NCBI RefSeq assembly: GCF_036226685.1
Contig: NZ_CP109009.1
Span: 1,302,001 to 1,366,000, forward strand
Length of the DNA stretch: 64,000 nucleotides
Reading direction: 5' to 3'
Source: Streptomyces sp. NBC_00690
Lineage (GTDB): Bacteria; Actinomycetota; Actinomycetes; Streptomycetales; Streptomycetaceae
Below are positions 35,815 through 45,198 of the stretch, one piece after another (position 1 is the stretch's first letter; every line of letters begins with the position of its first letter). The notes beneath the pieces were generated by a model. It made no database searches and had not been told where the DNA came from. It saw nothing but the letters and a program-made list of their open reading frames with translations. The translations under genes and the position numbers were made by a program.

Positions 35815-36258
35815 TCAGATGTGCGTAACGAGCGGTGACACAGCGGCGTCGCCGGGCCGTTGTGCGGCACCGGCCGCGTGGCAGGCTTCTGGATCGGCGC
35901 CTCCGGTCAGCGCCGTGGCAGCGATGACGGCGTCCAGCCTGTCCCGTGCGGCCAGCAGGCCGGCCACGGCCTCGTCGATGCGTTCACGCTCCCGGTTCAG
36001 GTCGGGCAGCATGCCGGAACAGGCCGGTGCCAGGGTCTGCCCGTCGTCGACCATGCAGGGCATCAGTTCGGCGATCGTCGCGGTGTTGAGACCGGCGCCG
36101 AGCAGCATGCGGATGCCCCGGACGGTGGCCACGTCCTCTTCCGTGAACTCGCGATATCCGCTGGGCCGCCGCGACGGCTTGAGCAGCCCCTGCTCCTCGT
36201 AGTAGCGCACCAGGCGCTGGCTGACCCCGGTCCGCCGGGAGAACTCCCCCATGCGCAT
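35815..36258 (-). CDS. MerR-family transcriptional regulator
   Basis: 147 residues from ATG 36258 (ATG 36252 also possible). The MerR helix-turn-helix and wing are GEFSRRTGVSQRLVRYYEEQG and LLKPSRRPSGYREFTEED; a dimerisation helix follows. Cys residues in LMPCMVDDG, APACSGM and PEACHAAG are not in a classical metal-binding spacing. It is divergent from the imine-reductase-like gene, sharing a palindromic promoter (36279-36313), so it probably activates that gene in response to a small molecule. Confidence 0.9.
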   Translation of the reverse strand: MRMGEFSRRTGVSQRLVRYYEEQGLLKPSRRPSGYREFTEEDVATVRGIRMLLGAGLNTATIAELMPCMVDDGQTLAPACSGMLPDLNRERERIDEAVAGLLAARDRLDAVIAATALTGGADPEACHAAGAAQRPGDAAVSPLVTHI

Positions 36259-36278
36259 GTGATGACCACCACGTTCAG

Positions 36279-36313
36279 TTGACTCTCACATCGATGTGAG
36301 ACAGCAGTCTATT
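36279..36313 (+). promoter_or_regulatory. MerR-type promoter/operator
   Basis: A TTGACT -35 (36279-36284) is followed directly by a perfect 16-bp palindrome CTCACATCGATGTGAG (36285-36300), with a -10-like CAGTCT at 36305-36310 (20-base spacer) or TCTATT at 36308-36313. A dyad inside an overlong spacer is the hallmark of MerR-activated promoters. The reductase ATG follows at 36318, implying a very short or absent leader. Confidence 0.75.
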
Positions 36314-36317
36314 CCGC

Positions 36318-37226
36318 ATGACGAATCAGCAATCAACAAGCCCTCAGCACGCACCCGTTACCGTCCTCGGCCTCGGCCCGATGGGCCTGGCCCTTGCGGA
36401 GACACTGGGAGACCACGGCCACGCCACGACCGTCTGGAACCGCACCCCGGAGAAAGCCGACAGCCTCGTCGCCAAGGGCGCCCGCCGCGCGAGGACCGTC
36501 GCCGATGCAGTGTCCGCGAGCCCTGTCACGATCCTGTGTCTCAAGGACTACACAACCATGTACGCGGTTCTCGAATCGGCTGATGATGCCTTGGAGGGGC
36601 GCGTACTGGTGAACCTCAACTCCGGTACCCCCAACGAGGCGCACGCAGCGGTCACCTGGGCAACCTCGCGAGGTGCCGCCTACCTGGACGGCGCGATCAT
36701 GGTGCCACCGCCGCTCGTCGGACACCCCGAGTCCGTCTTCCTCTACAGCGGTCCACAGGATGTCTTCGACGAGCATCGGGCGACGCTGGCGAGCATGGGC
36801 AACCCTCGATACCTCGGCTCCGACCCCAGCTTGGCAGTGCTCTACAACGCTGCACTGCTCGACCTGATGTACGCGACCATCAACGGCTTTCTGCACGCCA
36901 CGGCGCTGGTCGGATCGGCGAACGTCTCAGCGGCCACCTTCGCCGATCTCGCACTCAACTGGTTCATGCCCTCGGTGGTGGACTCAACTCTTACCGAGCA
37001 GGCTCCCGATCTGGACAAGGGCAACTACCCAGGCGACGTCGGCACCATGGAGATGAATCTCAATGCACTGGAGCACATCACCCGTACCTGTGTGGAGCAG
37101 GGCGTTCACTCCGACCAGCCGCGGCTGATGAAGGAGATCGCCGAGCAAGCGATCGCCGACGGCTACGGCGGCAAGAACTATCTGGCCGTGTTCGAAGTCT
37201 TCAAGAAGGCGACACAGGTTTCATGA
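36318..37226 (+). CDS. NAD(P)-dependent reductase, imine-reductase-like
   Basis: 302 residues. The N-terminal Rossmann fold has VTVLGLGPMGLALAETL (GLGPMG 18-23) and NRTPEKAD, whose Arg suggests NADPH. LKDYTTMYAVL, VNLNSGTPNEA and AYLDGAIMVPPPLVGHP follow, then a helical dimerisation domain. AIMVPPPLVG with the C-terminal helical half matches the imine reductase/beta-hydroxyacid dehydrogenase group. The position where imine reductases usually carry a catalytic Asp or Tyr appears to be Asn (LYNAALLDLMY); alignment is needed. It is regulated by the divergent MerR protein. Confidence 0.88.
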   Translation: MTNQQSTSPQHAPVTVLGLGPMGLALAETLGDHGHATTVWNRTPEKADSLVAKGARRARTVADAVSASPVTILCLKDYTTMYAVLESADDALEGRVLVNLNSGTPNEAHAAVTWATSRGAAYLDGAIMVPPPLVGHPESVFLYSGPQDVFDEHRATLASMGNPRYLGSDPSLAVLYNAALLDLMYATINGFLHATALVGSANVSAATFADLALNWFMPSVVDSTLTEQAPDLDKGNYPGDVGTMEMNLNALEHITRTCVEQGVHSDQPRLMKEIAEQAIADGYGGKNYLAVFEVFKKATQVS

Positions 37227-37323
37227 CCTCGTTCCGGGCGGTGCACGCAGATCGGTTGCTGCAACTGTCCCTGGGACAAGGGCCGATACCGCCCGTGTGA
37301 TGCGGGGCGTCCGCTGTCATGCC

Positions 37324-37360
37324 GCCTCGACGTCGAGCCGGGTGAGGTCGACGTCGAGGC
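37324..37360. terminator. 13-bp inverted repeat between convergent genes
   Basis: GCCTCGACGTCGA (37324-37336) pairs with TCGACGTCGAGGC (37348-37360), with an 11-base loop. Each arm contains the palindrome TCGACGTCGA. It lies between the reductase and the convergent DUF4430 gene, so it most likely acts as a bidirectional terminator. Confidence 0.75.
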
Positions 37361-37396
37361 GCAGTACCCAACAGGGCGAACGTTGCCTGATGTGGC

Positions 37397-37891
37397 CTAG
37401 AAGGCGGTCCAGGTGAAGGCGACGTGGTCACCGGTCCTGATGCGGAACTGGCAGCCACCGACCGGTGTGGGTACGCCGTTCACCGATATGTTCCAGTACG
37501 CGGACGCCCCACCGCTGACTCCCTTGATGGTGTCCACGGAGAAGTCGTCGAAGGACGAGTACCAGGTGCCGTCCCAGGTGAAGTGGCGCTTGCGGGCCGC
37601 ATCGTCGAGTGCTGCGGTCGGGGTGGGTACGGCGGTCGGGTACTGACCGCCGTTGGTGCCGTCACAGCGGTGAGTACCACCCGTCGCGGTGGTGACGTCG
37701 TGCCCCTTCGTTCTGATGAGGCCCTTGAAGAGGCGACCTTCCGGTCCTTGCACCGTGAGCTTCACGAAGACCGGCGCATTCGTGGGGACGGTGGTGGGCG
37801 CGGGCGTCGCATGGGCGAGAGGTGCGGCGGTGAGAGTGAGGCCGAGCACGGCGGTGAGGGTCGCAACGCGGAGGGCGAGCGTCTGGCGCAC
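37397..37891 (-). CDS. Secreted DUF4430-type protein
   Basis: 164 residues from GTG 37891. A signal peptide (LALRVATLTAVLGLTLTAAPLAHA) is followed by FVKLTVQGPEGRLFKGLIRT, a spaced Cys pair (HRCDGTNGG and VGGCQFRIR) and YWNISVNGVPTPVGGCQFRIRTGDHVAFTW, the C-terminal core of the DUF4430/transcobalamin C-like domain. It is exported and single-domain. DUF4430 proteins are often surface ligand-binding modules; the ligand is unknown. An in-frame upstream ATG (37984) would bury the signal peptide. Confidence 0.8.
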   Translation of the reverse strand: MRQTLALRVATLTAVLGLTLTAAPLAHATPAPTTVPTNAPVFVKLTVQGPEGRLFKGLIRTKGHDVTTATGGTHRCDGTNGGQYPTAVPTPTAALDDAARKRHFTWDGTWYSSFDDFSVDTIKGVSGGASAYWNISVNGVPTPVGGCQFRIRTGDHVAFTWTAF

Positions 37892-38389
37892 GAGGGTGCC
37901 TTTCCGATGGAGGCCAACCGCGCGACCCCCTGAGAACCGAGCAACGGCCCACGCACCGCCCCATGGACGGACGCTGCCGTGCACCGGACTCAGGGCTTCG
38001 CGCCGCAGACCATGGCGGTGGGAAGCAGTGCACGCGCGTCACGACGGGCGTTCCGGCTCACGGCAGCCCATTGCCGATCACGGTTGCAGGTCAGCGCCGG
38101 AATCACACCGGCTTTCCCCAGTCGTACGCGCATTGAGTTGTCACACCGGTGGGACCGGAGCCCACGCATCGTAGCCTGCTGTCGCCGTTCTTGGCATGAT
38201 TCCCAACGAACTTACGCTTTACCGGAGTTCGACCCGATCGGGGGTGTCCATGAGCGAGTACCGCAGCTGTCGTGGCGGCCCACGAACCGCCCCGTCCGCC
38301 GCGCCGAAGGCCCGCATCGACGGCAGTGGGCCGGGGGCGCCAGATCGGGTCGACGGGCTCAGTCCTCCTGCATTCAACGAAGGGACCCC
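37892..38389. other. Divergent intergenic region, no gene seen
   Basis: 498 bases between the divergent DUF4430 and M20 genes. Open frames crossing it are extensions of the M20 gene or antisense and lack domains. A GAAGGGA near 38380 is the ribosome-binding site of the M20 gene. Confidence 0.45.
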
Positions 38390-39499
38390 GTGGATCTCAA
38401 CCGCATGCTGACCGAGTTGGAAGAGCTCGTCCTGTGCGAATCCTTCTCGGCCGACCATCAGGCCGTGGCCCGCAGTGCGACGACGGTCGCGGCGCAGGGC
38501 AGCCGATGGCTGGACACGGCTCCCGAAACCCTGGTGATCGGCGGGGTGACCCATCTGCGCTGGACCTTCGGCGTCCCCCGGGTGCTCCTGGTCGGGCACC
38601 ACGACACCGTATGGCCGATCGGCTCGTTGTCCATCCATCCCTGGTCCGTCGAGGACGGCATCGCTCGTGGACCCGGTGTCTTCGATATGAAGGCGGGACT
38701 GGTGCAGATGTTCCACGCGGTGGGGAGTCTCGATTCCCTCGACGGCATCTGCATCCTGATCACGGGGGACGAGGAGGTCGGCTCCCGCACCTCGCGGGAG
38801 TTGATCCTGGAATCGGCGCAGGGGTGTGCGGCGGCCCTCGTCCTGGAGGCGTCCGCCGACGGCGGGGCGTTGAAGACCGTGCGCAAGGGCGTGTCCCGGT
38901 ACGACATCGCCGTGCGGGGCAGAGCCGCGCACTCCGGTCTCCAGCCGGAGAAGGGAATCAATGCGGCGATCGAGGCCGCCCACCAGATCCTTGCACTCGC
39001 CGAACTGGACGCGCTGATGCGCGAGGGCCGACCGCACGGCCCGGAGGCCACCACCATCACCCCGACCCTCGTCTCCGCGGGCACCTCTGGCAACACGGTC
39101 CCCGATCTGGCCACGATCCGTGTCGACGTACGGGCCGCCAGCGCTGCGGCTCTGACGCGGGTGGACGAACTGATCCGCACGCTCACCGTACGGACTCCCG
39201 GTGCACATCTGACCGTCGAAGGCGGGCCCCATCGGCCGCCGTTGGAACACGGCTCCTCGGCCGCGCTGTTCACGTCGGCACAGCAGGCGGCGGCCCGTCT
39301 CGGGATGGAGCCGTTGCGGGCGGCGGCGGTGGGGGGCGCATCGGACGGCAATCTCACCGCGGGCGCTGGTGTCCCGACCCTGGACGGTCTCGGCGCGGTG
39401 GGCGGTGGTGCCCATGCGGACGACGAGCATGTGGTGGTGTCCGAGATGCCGCTTCGGGCCGCACTCCTGGCCGAGTTGATCAGTACGGTGCGTGGCTGA
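38390..39499 (+). CDS. M20-family metallopeptidase (carboxypeptidase G2-like)
   Basis: 369 residues from GTG 38390 (GAAGGGA upstream). Metal-binding and catalytic motifs: VLLVGHHDTVWP (His and Asp), ARGPGVFDMKAGLVQM (bridging Asp) and ILITGDEEVGSRTSRELI (catalytic Glu pair), plus the dimerisation domain (KTVRKGVSRYDIAVRGRAAHSG) and a late ligand His in GGGAHADDEHV. This is a glutamate-carboxypeptidase-type zinc hydrolase. No signal peptide is present, so it is cytoplasmic. Natural substrate unknown. Confidence 0.92.
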   Translation: MDLNRMLTELEELVLCESFSADHQAVARSATTVAAQGSRWLDTAPETLVIGGVTHLRWTFGVPRVLLVGHHDTVWPIGSLSIHPWSVEDGIARGPGVFDMKAGLVQMFHAVGSLDSLDGICILITGDEEVGSRTSRELILESAQGCAAALVLEASADGGALKTVRKGVSRYDIAVRGRAAHSGLQPEKGINAAIEAAHQILALAELDALMREGRPHGPEATTITPTLVSAGTSGNTVPDLATIRVDVRAASAAALTRVDELIRTLTVRTPGAHLTVEGGPHRPPLEHGSSAALFTSAQQAAARLGMEPLRAAAVGGASDGNLTAGAGVPTLDGLGAVGGGAHADDEHVVVSEMPLRAALLAELISTVRG

Positions 39500-39617
39500 A
39501 AGGAGCTGGGTCCCCACCGAGGGCGCACTCGCCGCGGAGAAGAGTCCCATCGGCCCGGGCTATCCATAGCGGAAGCCGCGCGATCGCCCATGAAGGCCCA
39601 TGAAGGCCCAGCACGAA

Positions 39618-39649
39618 GGGGCCGCTCGCCTGATGTGGCGAGCGGCCCC
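39618..39649. terminator. Strong bidirectional terminator
   Basis: 13-bp perfect stem GGGGCCGCTCGCC (39618-39630) with its complement (39637-39649), loop TGATGT, then TT. It lies between the M20 gene and the convergent DEAD-box gene. Just upstream, two tandem copies of CATGAAGGCC occur near 39589-39608. Confidence 0.9.
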
Positions 39650-39715
39650 TTGGCTGTTCGGGTCGTCCCGCCCGGCGCCCTGCGAAAGGACGGCCGTGCG
39701 GTACGGAGGTGCGAG

Positions 39716-41236
39716 CTAGGCCGAGCGTCGCACCCGGGCCGCCTTGCGGGCTTCGGCGGTGCGGCGGGACTCGGTGGACCGACGGGACGCACCGCCGGCG
39801 CGGGCGGGCTGACCAGGTCGGGTTCCGCGGCCCCGGAAGGGGGCACTGCCCGTCTTGGGACGCTGTGCGGCCGGGGCGCTCACATTGATGATGGGGACGC
39901 CCGAGGGTGCCTGAGCGGCGGTGATGCGGGTCAACTCGGCCTCGCCCGAACGCACCTGTGTGGTGTGCGGCGCAATGTCGGCGTCCGACATCAGTCGCGT
40001 CATCTCACGCCGCTGATCAGGGGTGACCAGGGTGACCACACGGCCCGACTCGCCCGCACGGGCGGTCCGGCCGCCCCGGTGCAGATAGTCCTTGTGGTCC
40101 GCAGGCGGATCGACGTTGACGACGAGGTCGAGATCGTCCACATGGATGCCGCGTGCCGCGACGTTGGTCGCCACCAGCACGGTGACCTCGCCGGACTTGA
40201 ACTGCGCCAGTGTGCGGGTGCGCTGCGGCTGGGACCTGCCGCCGTGCAGCGCGGCGGCGTGGACGCCGACGCTCAGCAGGTGCTTGGTGAACTTGTCCAC
40301 CGACCGCTTGGTGTCGAGGAACATGATCACGCGCCCGTCCCGAGCGGCGATCTCGGTGGCGACGCTGTGCTTGTCGGCCGCGTGGACGTGCAGGAGGTGG
40401 TGTTCCATCGTGGTGACCGCGCCGACGGAGGGGTCGACGGAGTGGACCACCGGGTCGTGGAGGTAGCGACGGACCAGGGTGTCGATGCTGCGGTCCAAGG
40501 TGGCGGAGAAGAACATCCGCTGCCCTTCGGCGTTGACCTGGTCGAGCAGCCGGGTGACCTGGGGCATGAAGCCCATGTCCGCCATCTGGTCGGCCTCGTC
40601 CAGGACGGTGATGCGCACCCGGTCCAGGCGGCAGTCGCCGCGCTCGATGAGGTCGTTCAACCGCCCGGGGGTGGCGACGATCACGTCGGCCCCGGCGCGC
40701 AGTGCAGCGGCCTGCTTGCCGATCGACAGTCCGCCCACGAGGGTGGCCAGTCGCAGCCCGAGGGAGCGGGCGTACGGGGTGAGTGCCTCGTTGACCTGCT
40801 GGGCCAGTTCGCGCGTGGGAACCAGGACCATGGCCAGCGGCTGCCGGGGGGTGGCGCGGTTTCCGGCGGTGCGGGTGAGGAGCGCCAGTCCGAAGGCGAG
40901 CGTCTTGCCCGATCCGGTGCGTCCGCGGCCCAGGACATCCCGCCCGACCAGGGCGTTGGGCAGGGTCGCGGCCTGGATCGGGAAGGGCTCGGTCACTCCC
41001 AGGGTGGTGAGCGTCTTCAGTACCGGAGCGGGAAGCTCCATTGCGTCGAAGGTCTCTACCGCCGGGAGTGCGGGAGTGATGGTGGTGGGAAGTTGGAAGT
41101 CCTGCTTCGGCGCGGGGCGGGGGCGTCCGTTGGAGCCACCCTGGCCCTGGGAGCGGGGGTTGCCGCTGCGACCTGAGCCTGTGGGGGTGCGCTTGCGCGA
41201 AGGGGAGGAACGATTCGTACGATGTGGGCGCTGCAT
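39716..41236 (-). CDS. DEAD-box RNA helicase
   Basis: 506 residues. Basic N-terminus, then the Q motif (FPIQAATLPNAL), motif I (GRTGSGKT), Ia (VPTRELAQQV), GG, TPGRL, motif II VLDEADQM (the DEAD box), motif III SAT, and helicase C motifs (IMFLDTK, LVATNVAARGIHV, HRGGRTARAG). The C-terminus is a basic RS/RA-rich tail that probably binds RNA. It unwinds RNA with ATP. ATG 41236 follows GAAAGG; the upstream frame is unconserved. Its neighbour is a cold-shock gene, so both may serve growth at low temperature. Confidence 0.95.
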   Translation of the reverse strand: MQRPHRTNRSSPSRKRTPTGSGRSGNPRSQGQGGSNGRPRPAPKQDFQLPTTITPALPAVETFDAMELPAPVLKTLTTLGVTEPFPIQAATLPNALVGRDVLGRGRTGSGKTLAFGLALLTRTAGNRATPRQPLAMVLVPTRELAQQVNEALTPYARSLGLRLATLVGGLSIGKQAAALRAGADVIVATPGRLNDLIERGDCRLDRVRITVLDEADQMADMGFMPQVTRLLDQVNAEGQRMFFSATLDRSIDTLVRRYLHDPVVHSVDPSVGAVTTMEHHLLHVHAADKHSVATEIAARDGRVIMFLDTKRSVDKFTKHLLSVGVHAAALHGGRSQPQRTRTLAQFKSGEVTVLVATNVAARGIHVDDLDLVVNVDPPADHKDYLHRGGRTARAGESGRVVTLVTPDQRREMTRLMSDADIAPHTTQVRSGEAELTRITAAQAPSGVPIINVSAPAAQRPKTGSAPFRGRGTRPGQPARAGGASRRSTESRRTAEARKAARVRRSA

Positions 41237-41453
41237 GGAGACCTTTCCCCGATATGGCGCGTATCGAGGAATCCCCCGGTGCAAAGAAACCGAATGAATC
41301 GCAGAAACGAGCCGAAATGCTGAAGACACGGGCCGTGCTGGTGCTGTAATAGCGCTACCAGGGCATCCGGAATGTCAAGAACTCACCGTGGTGAGGGAGT
41401 TGCCATGAGGTCCCGGCCCTGCGTTGGCGAACCTCACATGCGGCAACGAACCA

Positions 41454-41478
41454 GGGCCCGCACCTCGGGTGCGGGCCC
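41454..41478 (-). terminator. Terminator of the cold-shock gene
   Basis: GGGCCCGCACC (41454-41464) and GGTGCGGGCCC (41468-41478) form an 11-bp stem with a 3-base loop. On the minus strand it is followed by TGGTTCGTT. Confidence 0.9.
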
Positions 41479-41501
41479 CAGTCGTCTAACACTTTTTAGC
41501 T

Positions 41502-41705
41502 TTAGGCGGGAACGATGTTCTCCGCCTGGGGGCCCTTCTGGCCCTGGGTGACATCGAAGTTCACCTTCTGGCCTTCCTGAAGCTCACGGAAGCCAGAGGT
41601 CGCGATGTTCGAGTAGTGGGCGAAGACGTCCGGGCCGCCACCCTCCTGCTCGATGAATCCGAAACCCTTTTCCGCGTTGAACCACTTCACGGTGCCAGTA
41701 GCCAT
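41502..41705 (-). CDS. Cold-shock protein (CspA family)
   Basis: 67 residues: [19 protein letters not shown] contains RNP1 (KGFGFI) and VFAHYSNI contains RNP2, with the typical short ending QAENIVPA. It is a single-stranded nucleic-acid chaperone. ATG 41705 follows AAGGAGAT by seven bases. The sequence upstream is AT-rich and probably forms a long regulated 5' leader, as for other csp genes. Confidence 0.97.
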   Translation of the reverse strand: MATGTVKWFNAEKGFGFIEQEGGGPDVFAHYSNIATSGFRELQEGQKVNFDVTQGQKGPQAENIVPA

Positions 41706-42293
41706 AACAAAATCTCCTTGGGGCATGCTCGGGATTCCACACTGTGCGGAACCCGGCGTCGCCGCGATGATTGCCCCGTCCGGAGATACCGGAAGTATAA
41801 AAGTGTCCGACGGAATACGAAACCGCCGACCACTCGAAATATATGGGAACCACAACTGCAACTTAAACAGACTAGCACGCCTGACGATTCTTCTTCGAGC
41901 CCCATCTCAGGGCAGACCTCGACCGGAGCGGCGGCGGCACCCCTGACCCCTTGGGGCGCCTGACCTCCGCAGGTCCGAGCCCTCGAGAAGATCCATGCGA
42001 GTGCGTGTCCAAGGGGACTCCCCCACGACCGCCCTCCACCTTCATTATCGCCCATATGTACGATTTATCCAGCCGGTCGCCACTCCACCGGCCGAGCGCG
42101 CCCCGCCGACCGACATCGGCACCGACACCGGCACCGGCATCCGAAGACCTCCACCACCCCGCACCGACCGCCACCCGCGGTACGGCTTTCCGGGCGACCG
42201 CACCGGGGCTTCCGAGCAGCACCGCCCGGGGCGAGGTGCTATGACCTTAGTGAGCAATCTCGGATGATTTGTTCCTTTTAGGGAGGCGGCTTC
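41706..42293. other. Divergent regulatory region between cspA and the hydrogenase operon
   Basis: 588 bases. The left part (41706-41880) is AT-rich for this genome and probably the csp leader and promoter. The right part before 42294 contains CATATGTACG (42053-42062) and the strong ribosome-binding site GGGAGG (42281-42286). No reading frame with domains is seen; GCACCGACACCGGCACC-type repeats occur near 42118-42140. Confidence 0.5.
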
Positions 42294-43349
42294 ATGAACG
42301 GGACGGCTACCACCGGCACCGAGACCGACACGGTGCACATCCTCTGGATCAACGCGGGCCTCAGCTGCGACGGCGACTCGGTGGCCCTGACCGCGGCGAT
42401 GCAGCCGAGCATCGAGGAGATCGTCACCGGAGCGCTCCCCGGCCTGCCCAAGGTCGCCGTGCACTGGCCGCTGATCGACTTCGAATGCGGCCCGGTGCAG
42501 GGAGCGGACAACTTCATCGAGTGGTTCTTCAAGGCGGAACGCGGCGAGATCGAGCCGTTCGTCCTGGTCGTCGAGGGTTCCATCCCCAATGAGCAGATCA
42601 AGAACGAGGGCTACTGGTGCGGGTTCGGCGACGACCCCGAGACCGGTCAGCCCATCACCACTAGTGAGTGGCTCGACCGGCTCGCCGCCAAGGCGACCGC
42701 GGTCGTCGCCATCGGCACCTGCGCCACCTACGGCGGCATCCACGCCATGGCGGGCAACCCGACCGGCGCCATGGGCGTCCCCGACTACCTCGGCTGGGAC
42801 TGGAAGTCCAAGGCCGGGTTGCCGATCGTCTGCGTACCGGGTTGCCCCATCCAGCCGGACAACTTCGCCGAGACGCTCACCTATTTGCTGTACCAGCTTG
42901 CCGGCTCCGCGCCGATGATCCCGCTCGACGACAAGCTCCGCCCCACCTGGCTCTTCGGCGCGACCGTCCACGAGGGCTGCGACCGCGGCGGCTACTACGA
43001 GCAGGGCCAGTTCGCCTCGGAATACGGCACGCCCGAGTGCCTGGTGCGCCTCGGCTGCTGGGGCCCGGTGGTGAAGTGCAACGTCACCAAGCGCGGCTGG
43101 ATCAACGGCATCGGCGGCTGTCCCAACGTGGGCGGCATCTGCATCGGCTGCACCATGCCCGGATTCCCCGACAAGTTCATGCCGTTCATGGACGCCCCGC
43201 CCGGATCGCACATCTCCAGCAACGCCAGCTCCGCGTACGGAGCGGTGATCAGGCGGCTGCGCACGATCACCTCGAAGACGCTCGACAAGGAACCCAAGTG
43301 GCGTCGGACCGGCCGCCAGCTGACGACCGGCTACCGCTCGCCGCGATGA
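42294..43349 (+). CDS. hhyS: [NiFe]-hydrogenase small subunit, high-affinity type
   Basis: 351 residues with no Tat signal or C-terminal membrane anchor. The N-terminal flavodoxin-like domain starts VHILWINAGLSCDGD (proximal cluster Cys), with GTCATYGGIHAMAGNPTGAMG and CVPGCPIQPDNFAETL. The C-terminal cluster region has HEGCDRGGYYE, CLVRLGCWGPVVKCNVTKRG and GGCPNVGGICIGCTMPGFPDKF. It matches the actinobacterial group 1h (formerly group 5) hydrogenase that oxidises atmospheric H2. It carries the Fe-S relay from the large subunit. First gene of the operon. Confidence 0.95.
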   Translation: MNGTATTGTETDTVHILWINAGLSCDGDSVALTAAMQPSIEEIVTGALPGLPKVAVHWPLIDFECGPVQGADNFIEWFFKAERGEIEPFVLVVEGSIPNEQIKNEGYWCGFGDDPETGQPITTSEWLDRLAAKATAVVAIGTCATYGGIHAMAGNPTGAMGVPDYLGWDWKSKAGLPIVCVPGCPIQPDNFAETLTYLLYQLAGSAPMIPLDDKLRPTWLFGATVHEGCDRGGYYEQGQFASEYGTPECLVRLGCWGPVVKCNVTKRGWINGIGGCPNVGGICIGCTMPGFPDKFMPFMDAPPGSHISSNASSAYGAVIRRLRTITSKTLDKEPKWRRTGRQLTTGYRSPR

Positions 43350-43413
43350 GTGCGCGGCCCCACCGGTGCCGCCGGCTACGTAGCACCGCTCCCAGAAGGG
43401 CATGAGAGACACG

Positions 43414-45198
43414 ATGGCAGCAAAGACCAAGGCGGCCGGTGACGGCAGTGGCCTGGTGGAGATGGCCTGGGACCCGATCACGCGGATCGTGGGCAGCCTG
43501 GGCATCCACACGAAGATCGACTTCAAGCAGAAGAAGGTCGCGGAGTGCTACAGCACCTCCTCGGTCTTCCGCGGCTACAGCGTCTTCATGCGGGGCAAGG
43601 ACCCACGCGACGCCCACTTCATCACCAGCCGGATCTGCGGCATCTGCGGCGACAACCACGCCACGTGCTCCGTCTACGCCCAGAACATGGCCTACGGGGT
43701 GAAGCCACCGCACCTCGCCGAGTGGATCATCAATCTCGGCGAGGCGGCCGAGTACATGTTCGATCACAACATCTTCCAGGAGAACCTGGTCGGGGTCGAC
43801 TACTGCGAGCGGATGGTCCGCGAGACCAATCCCGGAGTCCTGGAACTGGCCGAGCGCACCAAGGCGCCCCATGCGGGCGACCATGGATATCGGACGATCG
43901 CCGACATCATGCGCTCCCTCAACCCGATCGAGGGCGAGTTCTACCGTGAGGCGCTCCAGGTCAGCCGCTACACCCGGGAGATGTTCTGTCTGATGGAGGG
44001 GCGCCATGTGCACCCCTCCACCCTCTATCCGGGCGGCGTGGGCACGGTGGCCACCGTGCAGTTGTTCACCGACTACCTCACCCGCCTGATGCGGTACGTG
44101 GAGTTCATGAAGAAGGTCGTCCCGCTCCACGACGACCTCTTCGACTTCTTCTATGAGGCGTTGCCCGGGTACGAGGAGGTCGGCCGGCGACGGGTGCTGC
44201 TGGGGTGTTGGGGCAGCCTGAACGACCCGGACCACTGCGACTTCACCTACCAGAACATGACGGACTGGGGACGGAAGATGTTCGTCACCCCGGGCGTCGT
44301 CGTCGACGGCAAACTGGTCACCAACGACCTCACCGAGATCAACCTCGGTATCCGCATCCTGCTCGGCAGCTCGTACTACGAGGACTGGGAGGGCAAGGAC
44401 CTCTTCGTCACCCACGACCCGTTGGGAAACCCCGTCGACCCCCGGCACCCGTGGAACCAGCACACCATTCCCGCCCCGCAGAAGCGGAACTTCGACGAGA
44501 AGTACAGCTGGGTGATGTCCCCCCGCTGGTTCGACGGCAAGGAGCACCTGGCCCTGGACACCGGCGGCGGCCCCATCGCACGGCTCTGGTCCACCGCCCT
44601 GTCAGGTCTCGTCGACATCGGATACATCAAGGCGACCGGCCACAGCGTGGTCATCAACCTGCCTCGGTCGATGACCAAGCCGGAGACCACCTTCGAGTGG
44701 AAGATCCCGAAGTGGAGCAATGCGCTGGAGCGCAATCGCGCCCGCACCTACTTCCAGGCGTACGCAGCCGCTGCGGCACTCCACTTCGCGGAGAAGGCCC
44801 TTGCGGAGGTGCGCGCCGGTCGCACCCAGACCTGGGAGAAGTTCGAGGTGCCGGACGAGAGCATCGGCTGCGGCTTCACCGAGGCGGTGCGGGGCGTCCT
44901 GTCGCACCACATGGTGATCCGGGACGGCAAGATCGCCAACTATCACCCGTATCCCCCCACGCCTTGGAACGCCAGCGTCCGGGACAACTTCGGCACTCCG
45001 GGACCGTACGAGGACGCGGTGCAGAACACCCCGATCTTCGAGGAGAACTCCCCGGAGAACTTCAAGGGCATCGACATCATGCGCGCCGTCCGCAGCTTCG
45101 ACCCCTGCCTGCCCTGCGGTGTGCACATGTACGTGGGCGGTGGGCGCACCCTCCAGCAGATGCACGTGCCCACCGGTCTGAGCGGGCTCGGCGGATGA
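43414..45198 (+). CDS. hhyL: [NiFe]-hydrogenase large subunit, high-affinity type
   Basis: 594 residues. L1 motif SRICGICGDNH and L2 motif FDPCLPCGVHMYVGG supply the four Cys that bind the Ni-Fe(CN)2CO centre. The 20-odd residues after the L2 His (from MYVGGG) should be cleaved by the protease at 48416. Length and LxIHTKIDFKQKKV-type insertions fit group 1h. ATG 43414 after GAGAGAC is preferred; ATG 43402 four codons upstream has poorly spaced AAGGG. Its stop overlaps the NifU gene start (ATGA). Confidence 0.96.
   Translation: MAAKTKAAGDGSGLVEMAWDPITRIVGSLGIHTKIDFKQKKVAECYSTSSVFRGYSVFMRGKDPRDAHFITSRICGICGDNHATCSVYAQNMAYGVKPPHLAEWIINLGEAAEYMFDHNIFQENLVGVDYCERMVRETNPGVLELAERTKAPHAGDHGYRTIADIMRSLNPIEGEFYREALQVSRYTREMFCLMEGRHVHPSTLYPGGVGTVATVQLFTDYLTRLMRYVEFMKKVVPLHDDLFDFFYEALPGYEEVGRRRVLLGCWGSLNDPDHCDFTYQNMTDWGRKMFVTPGVVVDGKLVTNDLTEINLGIRILLGSSYYEDWEGKDLFVTHDPLGNPVDPRHPWNQHTIPAPQKRNFDEKYSWVMSPRWFDGKEHLALDTGGGPIARLWSTALSGLVDIGYIKATGHSVVINLPRSMTKPETTFEWKIPKWSNALERNRARTYFQAYAAAAALHFAEKALAEVRAGRTQTWEKFEVPDESIGCGFTEAVRGVLSHHMVIRDGKIANYHPYPPTPWNASVRDNFGTPGPYEDAVQNTPIFEENSPENFKGIDIMRAVRSFDPCLPCGVHMYVGGGRTLQQMHVPTGLSGLGG

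Noticed and set aside
39585..39610. Tandem CATGAAGGCC copies as a possible repeat element
   Set aside because: Just two full copies plus a partial one next to a terminator; likely replication slippage of no clear meaning.
38219..39846. Long minus-strand frames opposite the M20 peptidase gene
   Set aside because: Antisense to a complete enzyme with all metal motifs; no domain and no ribosome-binding site.
40092..41297. Plus-strand frames opposite the DEAD-box helicase
   Set aside because: Antisense shadows; the helicase motifs on the minus strand are complete.
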